Below the pieces are notes generated by a model. The model saw only the letters and a program-made list of their open reading frames with translations, ran no database searches and was not told the origin of the DNA. Source: QHXW01 sp963768075 (GTDB lineage: Bacteria; Acidobacteriota; Terriglobia; Bryobacterales; Bryobacteraceae). From it: a stretch of DNA of 64,000 bases. Shown here one piece after another: positions 18,319 to 25,244 of the stretch (the first letter of the stretch is position 1; every line of letters starts with the position of its first letter). Location: positions 62,001 to 126,000 of the forward strand of contig CAVYHD010000018.1 in NCBI GenBank assembly GCA_963768075.1, read 5' to 3'. Position numbers and translations under genes: made by a program.

Positions 18319-19391
18319 CGCAGCAGATCCTGGCTCACGTTCGATCCGTGAACCTTCACGTGGCAAACCGTGCAGTTCTGAAACTGCGGGGCGCGCAGAT
18401 CGTGGAACGATGGCGGAACTCCGCCCAGCGTGTGCGACGCCGCAGCCGTCACCGGCGTGTTCGCGTGGCACTCCAGGCAAACGAAACGCACCTCCGCCCT
18501 GGTCAACATCCGCGGATTCGCCGACCCGTGCGGCTCATGGCACGCCGTGCATCCTTCGAAGCGCAGGGGTGCGTGTTCAAAAATAAATGGACCCCGCTTG
18601 TCCCCATGGCAGTTCAGGCATCCCGGCTCGTTGGCCGAAACCGTTTGCATGGAGTGCGCCAGAAGGCTTCCGTGCGGATTGTGGCAGTCGACGCAGCTCA
18701 TCGCGCCTTCAGGCAGCTTGTGTTTGTAGGGCCGCTGGAAACTCGCCCACTCCCCCGTATGGCAGCCCGCGCACTTCGCGTTGATCGCCGCCCTGCGCCG
18801 GGGCACCAGCTCCTCCGCCGACTTGTGCATCGCATGGCACGTCACGCAGCTCACCTGGTTTCGCGCGTGCCCGCTCTGGATTCGCCCCACTGCTGATGGC
18901 TGGTTCAAATGGCAGCTCAGACAGCCGCGGTCCGCTTCCGCCACCGGTAACTTCGCCGGATCGCGAATGTCCGCCGCCGCAGTGCTCTCCACGTGCTTGC
19001 TTCCCGGGCCATGGCACGATTCGCACGCCCGCTTCTCAAACCCCCGGCGCTTGTCCTTCTCCACAACGATGTGCGGATTCTTCTGAAAGGCCGTATAGAT
19101 GTCCTCGTGGCACGTCCCGCAGGCCTCCGAGCCCACGTACGTGGCGGGCTTGGTGTCCGCGGGCGGGGATTTCGCCGGCACTGCGGCGGCCGCGGGCGGG
19201 GATTTCGCCGGCACTGATGCTGCTGCGGGAGGGGATTGCGCGGGCGCCGCGGCCGCCAACAAAAACATGGTCGCCGCGACTGCCAGCGCTCGAGGGTAAT
19301 TCGCCCTTAACGGACGGGTCCCAGGAGGAGGTGGGGGTGTGCTGGCAAATCGCGGCGGCCAAGCCCGCGGAATCATCTTGTCGGCTCGCAT
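18315..19391 (-). CDS. MtrA/DmsE-family decaheme c-type cytochrome
   Basis: 358 residues with exactly ten CxxCH motifs between about residues 91 and 344 (CGTCH, CESCH, CLSCH, CVTCH, CAGCH, CVDCH, CLNCH, CTACH, CLECH, CTVCH). Even spacing with distal His residues (HGPG, HAMHKS, HNPHGS, HEPHGS) matches the MtrA/DmsE/PioA family, which carries electrons through the outer membrane inside an MtrB barrel. The signal sequence is ALAVAATMFLLAAAAPAQ, preceded by an unusually long basic, proline-rich stretch; a later start is possible. After it come three AKSPPAAAxVP repeats acting as a linker. It sits between the OmcA/MtrC gene (37 bp upstream) and the barrel gene (4-bp overlap). Confidence 0.88.
   Translation of the reverse strand: MRADKMIPRAWPPRFASTPPPPPGTRPLRANYPRALAVAATMFLLAAAAPAQSPPAAASVPAKSPPAAAAVPAKSPPADTKPATYVGSEACGTCHEDIYTAFQKNPHIVVEKDKRRGFEKRACESCHGPGSKHVESTAAADIRDPAKLPVAEADRGCLSCHLNQPSAVGRIQSGHARNQVSCVTCHAMHKSAEELVPRRRAAINAKCAGCHTGEWASFQRPYKHKLPEGAMSCVDCHNPHGSLLAHSMQTVSANEPGCLNCHGDKRGPFIFEHAPLRFEGCTACHEPHGSANPRMLTRAEVRFVCLECHANTPVTAAASHTLGGVPPSFHDLRAPQFQNCTVCHVKVHGSNVSQDLLR
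19145..19255 (-). repeat. Short coding tandem repeats, linker of the decaheme MtrA-like protein
   Basis: Three copies of an about 36-bp unit containing GGGGATTTCGCCGGCACT on the plus strand encode SPPAAAxVPAK repeats between the signal peptide and the first heme motif. Confidence 0.7.
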
Positions 19392-19428
19392 CGCTCCATC
19401 CCAGCCTGGCTAGCAGCCACCGAAGCGA

Positions 19429-21618
19429 TTACTGAACATGTTCCGCGTCAACCGCGAACTGTGCGCCCGCGGAGTGGCATACGCTACAGGCCTCTCCCAA
19501 CGAGTCGGTGGCGCTGCTTCCCCCATTTTCAAAGAAGTGGGACGCCTCGGCCTTCGAAACGTGACATCCGCTGCAAGCCGACGATATGGGCTGCACCGGA
19601 TTGATCCAGCCTTGCGGATCGGTGACCTGATTCAGGCCGGACATCAGGGGCAAGTCGTTCTGTTCCGTACTATTGACGTGGCACATCGAACAGTTTTGCA
19701 GATAGGCGGCGTTTCCCGTAGGGCTCATGCCTGGGAACAGCACGCCCGAGAAGTCGTTATGGCTCCCCCCGAAGCCGACCACTATGTAAGGCTTGCCCCC
19801 AGCCGGCACGACATTCACGCCGTCGTGGATGCGGTGAACCAACAGATTGAAGTTGATGCCCTGTGGCGGCAGCGCTTTGTCGGCCGCCACCACGGCATTG
19901 ACACGTTGGCTGGCATCCGTGTTCGACGGATTGTGGCACAGCACGCAGTACTCGTTGTTGTTGCGCAGGCCGCCGTGCAGTGAAAGGGCGACGTGGCAGT
20001 TGTTACAGTTGCTGAGCGCGACCACCGTGCGGCGCGGTTGAACCGGCGAGCCATCCACCGAGAAGTACACCACCGGATTCGCGGGGTCTTCGGTGACGCT
20101 CTGCGACGAGGTGGTGCCGGGCAATACCGTTACGCTCATGCGCCCCTCTCCGCCAATCGCGTACGTTCCCGTGGCGGCCGCCGGAATGGCATGCGTGAAA
20201 GTGTACGTGCAAGTGCCGGAACTACAGGCGGCTTTCGCTGCGCTCTCCGTCACATAACCCGGAGTGCTGGCGGTGTCGCTTCCGAAACTGGTGTAGCCGT
20301 AGTCGGTAGTAGGACCCGCCATGGTGAATTGCAGGGTAGAAGTCTGCGATAACGGAAGGTTGTTGCCCTTGTTGTCCTGCAACGTGAAGGTGACGGTAGG
20401 GTTTTGCCCCGCCGAGGTATTGGTCACCCCAGTAATGGCGAGGTTCATGCCGGCTATTAACGGATCGGGATTCTGTGGGTAAGTAGCGGGGGTGTCGGTG
20501 GGCACCACATGCGCACCCAAGATGGAGGCATCGAATGGCAACTCGCCCTGCGGGATATGGCAGTCGCTGCACTGGGTGTCGTCCAACTGGAGTCCACCCG
20601 GGTGGTTGACTCCGGTCGCGAAATTGACGTTGTCGTGGCAGGCCCCGCAGGCTGCCCGGGAAGGTTGTGTCAGGAAGGCCTTGGCTTGCGCCGCGCCTGT
20701 AGTCAGGCTATGGCAAACTTCGCAGCGGCGGGGATCGGCGGGATCGATCACCGTTGAAAAGTTGTTGACCGAATTCCCGAAGCCGATAATCTCGTAAGGA
20801 ACTCCAGGCGTGGTCGCGGTGCCAATCACGCTTGGCAACTGCGAGCCCATGTGGAGCTTATGCGCAAACACCTTGAGATCCAGCGTGTTGCCTGTCGTCG
20901 GATCAGCATTTTGCGGCTGGTGGCACATGACGCACATGTTCATACCGTGGGCGTAGCCCCCATGAAAGGCCAAATCGTAGTGGCAGCTATTGCAGCTCTC
21001 GGTGCGAATGACGTCGCGGGTGACGGTCACCGGTGAGCCGTCGGGGACGAAATTAAAGGTTGCGCCGGCGTAATTCGTGCCCAGGTTGAATGCCGTTAGA
21101 TCGCGGTTGCCGTCGACCGCGACCGTAGTGGTCACGGTGGGGTCAAATCCCGACGGCGCCTGAGCCACGAAAGTGTATTTATATTGGCCCGGGCCTACCT
21201 GCGTAGCGGTGCCGCCCAATTCGAAATCCGGGCGGGTAATGGTCCCCAGCGCCTTGCCGGTTGCCGCTGCGGTCGTGTAGGCCACATATTGTGCCTGGCC
21301 CTTGGGGATGTAGGCGGCCACGTAAGCCAGCGAAATCACGCCCGGAGTAGTCGCGCCGGCCGCGTCCAATGGCAATCCCGTCGGATCCGTCAGCGTGTAC
21401 GTCACACTAATGACGCCGGCATTGCTGATACTGGCGGAATCGATGGTGATGTTCAAGCCGGGGAGTACGAAATCAACCAGCGCCTGATCCGCGAAGAAGG
21501 CCTTATCGCGGGGCGTATAGGGCGATTTGGAGCCACCCACCAGAGCAGCCGCCCCCGCCACCAGCAGCAACACCGCAAGAATTCGGGAAATCCCACGGAC
21601 CGAAGATGATATGCGCAT
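19429..21618 (-). CDS. OmcA/MtrC-family decaheme c-type cytochrome
   Basis: 729 residues with ten CxxCH motifs in two pentaheme groups: CNSCH, CVMCH, CEVCH, CGACH, CSDCH (about residues 209-353) and CNNCH, CVLCH, CSMCH, CSGCH, CSVCH (from about 545 to near the C-terminus). Each group is preceded by a beta-rich domain (about 50-195 and 385-520), giving the beta/5-heme/beta/5-heme order of MtrC and OmcA. The family segments HxxxHGGY and VHRIHDG are present. A hydrophobic N-terminus (RILAVLLLVAGAAALVG) serves for export; no lipobox Cys is visible, so surface anchoring is unclear. ATG 21618 has a strong GGAGGA site. First gene of the mtr-like set; terminal reductase role on the cell surface is inferred from family. 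Confidence 0.88.
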   Translation of the reverse strand: MRISSSVRGISRILAVLLLVAGAAALVGGSKSPYTPRDKAFFADQALVDFVLPGLNITIDSASISNAGVISVTYTLTDPTGLPLDAAGATTPGVISLAYVAAYIPKGQAQYVAYTTAAATGKALGTITRPDFELGGTATQVGPGQYKYTFVAQAPSGFDPTVTTTVAVDGNRDLTAFNLGTNYAGATFNFVPDGSPVTVTRDVIRTESCNSCHYDLAFHGGYAHGMNMCVMCHQPQNADPTTGNTLDLKVFAHKLHMGSQLPSVIGTATTPGVPYEIIGFGNSVNNFSTVIDPADPRRCEVCHSLTTGAAQAKAFLTQPSRAACGACHDNVNFATGVNHPGGLQLDDTQCSDCHIPQGELPFDASILGAHVVPTDTPATYPQNPDPLIAGMNLAITGVTNTSAGQNPTVTFTLQDNKGNNLPLSQTSTLQFTMAGPTTDYGYTSFGSDTASTPGYVTESAAKAACSSGTCTYTFTHAIPAAATGTYAIGGEGRMSVTVLPGTTSSQSVTEDPANPVVYFSVDGSPVQPRRTVVALSNCNNCHVALSLHGGLRNNNEYCVLCHNPSNTDASQRVNAVVAADKALPPQGINFNLLVHRIHDGVNVVPAGGKPYIVVGFGGSHNDFSGVLFPGMSPTGNAAYLQNCSMCHVNSTEQNDLPLMSGLNQVTDPQGWINPVQPISSACSGCHVSKAEASHFFENGGSSATDSLGEACSVCHSAGAQFAVDAEHVQ

Positions 21619-22059
21619 CTATTCCTCCGATCGCAGCCGCTCAACACCGCGCGCAATCGCATTTACAAGCAAAGCCCAAATCGCTTTTCCATAGTGCAGG
21701 AAGCGGCCCAAAATCTCTCAAAATCAACAACCGATTGAGTTTTGCACGGGATTTCGACGAGCGATAGCCCCCGGGAAAGGCAGGCTTAGTACCCCCAATT
21801 GCGGCTAATTCCCCTGATGTTGGGTGAAAATCCGCTACTGGGGTCGTATTCTTCATTTTTTGTAACGCACGGTGTTGCGGCTGTTGCCGATCGTCTCCTC
21901 AGCCGCGGCCACATTACCTCCGTATCAATGACTTAACCATTGCTGAGGGCATCCAGCGACGCGTGGAGCCGAGGTTAACAGGTGCGCCGTTCAGATTCTG
22001 TTCAAAACTGCTCAGTTTTGCCTGGTAGTTTGAGTTCCGCTTCAACAATCGGGATGAGT
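21619..22059. other. Intergenic region upstream of the OmcA/MtrC-like gene
   Basis: 441 bp without a convincing gene. It holds the ribosome binding site of the cytochrome gene and most of a degenerate repeat (21682-22020) also found upstream of the alcohol dehydrogenase. Base composition is lower in GC than the flanking genes. No clear sigma-70 promoter could be picked out. Confidence 0.6.
21682..22020. repeat. Degenerate intergenic repeat, copy A
   Basis: Resembles 23981-24168. The first 50 bp (containing CCATAGTGCAGGAAGCGGCCC) are about 80 percent identical by eye to the other copy, the last 45 bp (containing ACAGGTGCGCC and CTGCTCAGTTTTG) about 75 percent. The middle has indels, copy A being about 150 bp longer. 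Both copies keep a short minus-strand coding-like stretch of the form LR-D/E-FGP-L/S-P-A/P-LW. Origin unknown, perhaps a dead mobile element. Confidence 0.55.
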
Positions 22060-22812
22060 TCAACATGATGGACCGAGTTTTGCACCTATGCCACTAAGCG
22101 GAATAAACTGTCCGCTTCGGTACGCGTTAAGTCTGTCCGCAAGCTGGAAAATAACCGACGGGGTGATTTCAAACCAAAAAGACTTCATTGAAGCTAGACA
22201 GGTGTCGTATGAGTTCGCCAAAGACACCGTTGACATGATGTTTCTAACAAAGGCTGCATACATGTCAGCGGCCTGCAATGGCATGACCTTCTTGTCGTCG
22301 AGTAGGAACAATTCACCAAGATTCGTTGCGTTGTTTCTTGTTATCGAAGTCTCGTAGAAGTGCCTAAATCTTCTCCCGGTTTTACCGTGCTTGTCGAACA
22401 CAAAATGGATTTCGTGCTCAGTAAACGTACGCTGGCAAAGAGAAACGATTGCAAGAGCGCAGATAAAATATGGGTCACGGTAACCCTTTTTTGAAATGCT
22501 TCCGATATGATCCGCAAAAACCTGCTTGTTGACGTAAGCCGCGATACCAAGAACTTTATGCCTCGATATAGCTAGAGCCAAGTTTGAGACCTTGCAGTTT
22601 CTAGCCTGTTCCGACCATCCCTCAAAAGGTCCCTTGAAGCCAGCCGCAGAGTTGGAGCGGAAAAACTCGGCGGACGGGAGTTCAGCCAGAGTTGCCTCCC
22701 ATTCGACGGACAAGCGGTCCCACACTTCTTCCTCTGCTACCCATCCCGCTATCACATAGTAGGGGGACTGCGTAATATCGCTTTCGTCGACCGCTGCCCG
22801 AAGTGTCATCAC
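22060..22812 (-). CDS. DUF3800 domain protein
   Basis: About 250 residues. It opens with a DES-containing strand (RAAVDESD) and has LPLQAADMYAAFVRN-like sequence in the C-terminal half (MPLQAADMYAAF), the two conserved acidic sites of DUF3800, which is predicted to have an RNase H-like fold. A middle segment (HFVFDKHGKTGRRFRHFY) supplies further conserved polar residues. Start is GTG 22812 or the adjacent ATG 22809. Codon use is clearly more AT-rich than the neighbours, suggesting horizontal gain. DUF3800 genes are frequent in mobile and defence neighbourhoods, but no partner gene is visible here. Confidence 0.75.
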   Translation of the reverse strand: MMTLRAAVDESDITQSPYYVIAGWVAEEEVWDRLSVEWEATLAELPSAEFFRSNSAAGFKGPFEGWSEQARNCKVSNLALAISRHKVLGIAAYVNKQVFADHIGSISKKGYRDPYFICALAIVSLCQRTFTEHEIHFVFDKHGKTGRRFRHFYETSITRNNATNLGELFLLDDKKVMPLQAADMYAAFVRNIMSTVSLANSYDTCLASMKSFWFEITPSVIFQLADRLNAYRSGQFIPLSGIGAKLGPSC

Positions 22813-22914
22813 GGCTCTCGGCGTCTTCCTACTGAAACCACAAAAAAGGCTCCTAAAGGAAAAGTATCGCGATCTCGTGTCACTTTTGTCAAGGGGATAT
22901 TCCCCAAAGGCAGA

Positions 22915-23949
22915 TTAGCCGCGCGCGAAGTCAAGGACTACACGTGACGGCACATCACCGTGCTCGAGCCGGTCGAAGATTTGGTTGATCGACGAGAGTG
23001 GCTGCATCTCGATATCAGCCTTGACCTTGCCCCCGGCGGCGAAGGCGAGCGCTTCGGCCATATCCTGACGCGTGCCGACGAAAGAACCGCGAATGGTGAT
23101 ACAGTTCGCCACCACATCGAACAGCGGGACGGGGAATTCGCCCGGCGGCAGCCCGACCAGAACGCAGGTGCCACGCTTCCGCGTCATGCCAACACCCTGC
23201 TTAAATGCGGTGAGCGACGGCGCGGTAATGAGAACCCCATGAGCGCCGCCGCCAGTCTCCTTCTTCACGACGGCTGTCGGGTCGCCGGCCTTCGCGTTGA
23301 CGACCACGTCGGCGCCAAGGCGCTTGGCGTGGGCGAGCTTGCGGTCGTCGATGTCGATCGCGCAGACGAGAAGTCCCATGACCTTTGCATATTGGATGGC
23401 CAGATGCCCAAGGCCCCCCACGCCGGAGATGGCAATCCATTCGCCCGGTTTCGCCATGGACTCCTTGATTCCCTTGTAGGTGGTGATGCCGGCGCAGATA
23501 AGCGGCGCGGCATCCGCGGCCGCAAGGCCGGCAGGCACATGGGCGACGTAATCCGGGTCCGCGAGGACGTACTCGGCAAACCCGCCGTTCCTGGTATAGC
23601 CGCCGAACTGCGCCTCGGGACACACCGTCTCCCAACCCTTCAAACAATACTCGCAATGACCACACGCCGAGTAGAGCCAGGGCACCCCGACCCGGTCGCC
23701 CTCTTTCGCGATCGTCACCCCCGATCCGACGGCGGCCACCAGCCCGATAGCCTCATGGCCGGGAATGAACGGGAGTGTGGGCTTTACGGGCCAGTCGCCG
23801 TGCGCGGCGTGGAGATCGGTGTGGCACACACCGCAGGCCTCAGTCTTGACCAGGATCTGACCAACTCCGGGAGAGGAGATGTCCCATTCCCGAAGGACCA
23901 AGGGTTTTCCGAACTGCTCGACAACTGCGGCGTGCATGTTAATCGCCAT
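22915..23949 (-). CDS. Zinc-dependent alcohol dehydrogenase, AdhP-like
   Basis: 344 residues, intact. Catalytic zinc ligands are Cys in ACGVCHTDLH, His in GHEAIG and Cys in PLICAGITTY. The structural zinc cluster is CGHCEYCLKGWETVC, and the NAD site is GVGGLGHLAIQYAK. This set and length match the AdhP/AdhA group of NAD-dependent ethanol-type dehydrogenases. The start is well supported (GAGGAG 7 bases upstream of ATG 23949). A fragment of a second copy's 3' end lies 220 bp upstream (24166-24245). Confidence 0.9.
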   Translation of the reverse strand: MAINMHAAVVEQFGKPLVLREWDISSPGVGQILVKTEACGVCHTDLHAAHGDWPVKPTLPFIPGHEAIGLVAAVGSGVTIAKEGDRVGVPWLYSACGHCEYCLKGWETVCPEAQFGGYTRNGGFAEYVLADPDYVAHVPAGLAAADAAPLICAGITTYKGIKESMAKPGEWIAISGVGGLGHLAIQYAKVMGLLVCAIDIDDRKLAHAKRLGADVVVNAKAGDPTAVVKKETGGGAHGVLITAPSLTAFKQGVGMTRKRGTCVLVGLPPGEFPVPLFDVVANCITIRGSFVGTRQDMAEALAFAAGGKVKADIEMQPLSSINQIFDRLEHGDVPSRVVLDFARG

Positions 23950-23980
23950 GGGAAACTCCTCTACATCAGCTCAGCCGGAC

Positions 23981-24168
23981 GCGCTTTCTCCATAGTGGAG
24001 GAGACGGCCCAAACTCTCTTAAATCAGCAACCTTTCGGTGTTGCAGGGAGTTCAACAAGGGCTGACCAGGCTCGCAGACAGCACCCCGGAACACTGCTGC
24101 TGATCGGAGGAGCGTCAAAGATAACAGGTACGCCGAGCGAAGTCTGTCCAAAAGTGCTCAGTCTTCGC
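23981..24168. repeat. Degenerate intergenic repeat, copy B
   Basis: Shorter partner of 21682-22020, lying between the alcohol dehydrogenase and the dehydrogenase fragment. Shared blocks: CCATAGTGGAGGAGACGGCCC at one end and ACAGGTACGCC plus GTGCTCAGTCTTCGC at the other. Confidence 0.55.
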
Positions 24169-24245
24169 TTCATGCCCGCGAAGTCGAAGACTACGCGTGA
24201 CGGCCTATCGACATGCTCGACCCGGTCAGTCGTGATTTCGTCTCG
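24166..24245 (-). pseudogene. Remnant of a second alcohol dehydrogenase (C-terminus only)
   Basis: On the minus strand this stretch reads DRVEHVDRPSRVVFDFAG, nearly the same as the end of the intact neighbour (DRLEHGDVPSRVVLDFARG). DNA similarity to 22915-22990 is evident over about 65 bp and then stops. It overlaps the 3' end of the DUF2934 gene by some 20 bp. It is evidence that a paralogue once lay here and was deleted, with a repeat copy at its edge. Confidence 0.65.
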
Positions 24246-24600
24246 GGAGACCTTCACTCCGGGCCCGCAATTCTTGCACGGCACGAAACCAGTCTTCTTC
24301 CGGTGATCCTTCCAGACGACCTCTGGCTTCCCACAGCGCATGCGCCAGCACCGCGATGTCCTCGTGTCCGAAGACCGCGATCCCGTGTTCATTCACAGTG
24401 TCCCGATTCGCCTGCTCGGTATGTTGGTAGGCCTGTTGGGAATGCTCGAGAGCTCGCCTGGAACGCTCTTGCCCCGTTTGGTGATCTTGTTTCTCATGAG
24501 CTTCCGCGGCACTACGATGTGCGTGGGCGGCATTATCGTGCAACTCCGCGGCGCGTTGGTGGTTTTCGTAATGTGATCCGTTGTTATAGCGAGTGGACAT
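24226..24600 (-). CDS. DUF2934 protein with N-terminal HxxAAxxH helical segment
   Basis: 124 residues. The N-terminal two thirds is a long helix-forming stretch of His/Ala heptad-like repeats (HQRAAELHDNAAHAHRSAAE). The C-terminus has the DUF2934 core IAVLAHALWEARGRLEGSPE followed by DWFRAVQEL. It directly follows the small paralogous gene 24602-24799 (start codon one base after its stop), so the two are cotranscribed. No signal peptide. Both look like small abundant alpha-helical stress-type proteins, but this is inference. Confidence 0.7.
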   Translation of the reverse strand: MSTRYNNGSHYENHQRAAELHDNAAHAHRSAAEAHEKQDHQTGQERSRRALEHSQQAYQHTEQANRDTVNEHGIAVFGHEDIAVLAHALWEARGRLEGSPEEDWFRAVQELRARSEGLPRRNHD

Positions 24601-24601
24601 A

Positions 24602-24799
24602 TTAGACGCTCAGTATCTGCCCTGACTTGTTGTGGGCTTCCTTGGCAACCTTGTAAGCGTGATCCGAGTATTCCAGCGCACGTTCCGAATGCCAGATTTC
24701 CGCCGTGTAATCCCCTGTTTCGTTATGTTCGGCGGCAGTACGATGGGCTTGTGCAGCAAGTTCGTGTTGCTCGACGGCTCTCCGATGTGTCTCATGCAT
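24602..24799 (-). CDS. Small His/Ala-rich helical protein, paralogous to its neighbour
   Basis: 65 residues from ATG 24799, supported by GGAGGAAA seven bases upstream. The sequence HRRAVEQHELAAQAHRTAAE aligns with the N-terminal part of the next gene, as do SERALEYSDHAYKVAKEAH and RRALEHSQQAYQHTEQAN. It lacks the DUF2934 domain. Probably a coiled or helical-bundle protein; function unknown. Confidence 0.7.
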   Translation of the reverse strand: MHETHRRAVEQHELAAQAHRTAAEHNETGDYTAEIWHSERALEYSDHAYKVAKEAHNKSGQILSV

Positions 24800-25244
24800 G
24801 GTGTTTCCTCCTGCGGAAACGTAGTTAACCCTCCTTTCATATGCACGAGGTGGACCACTCTTCTGGATCGGATACGTCTCTCCGGAATGGCCCCGGATCG
24901 ATCGAACTTGAACCGATGCTCGCACCCCGCCTGGTGTCCTGGTGCGGACTTTGCACTCGGAATGACAGATTCTGCACATACCCTCACCGCTTGGGATTCT
25001 CGATCAGGTGCGCGGAACTCTGCGAACCACCGGCACGAAACAGCGTCGCTCATTTGGGGGAGGTTGGCACCGCGCGTGCATTGCTAGAGTATAAGTACCA
25101 ATCTAAGAAATTGAAGGACACAGATCGACCGGACGGAGCGGGTCGTACTGTTTACGCCCAACGAAGCCAGGCGCCTCAAACGCGCCTGGCGGGCGGACTG
25201 TCCCCGGAAACCACCGAGACCGGCGAAGAAACCAGGTCGAGCGT
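24800..25244. other. Intergenic region between divergent small-protein and NapC-like genes
   Basis: 445 bp with no convincing gene; short frames present lack ribosome binding sites and family signal. It must hold the divergent promoters. One clear element is the inverted repeat at 25166-25190. Confidence 0.6.
25166..25190. promoter_or_regulatory. Perfect 9-bp inverted repeat upstream of the NapC-like gene
   Basis: GCCAGGCGC, a 7-base spacer CTCAAAC, then GCGCCTGGC. It lies 55 bp before the ATG of the cytochrome gene. It could be an operator or an RNA hairpin in the leader; no T-run follows, so it is not a typical terminator. Confidence 0.45.

Noticed and set aside
22960..24306. Long plus-strand open frame antisense to the alcohol dehydrogenase
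   Set aside because: Composition and lack of motifs show it to be a high-GC shadow of the clear dehydrogenase on the other strand.
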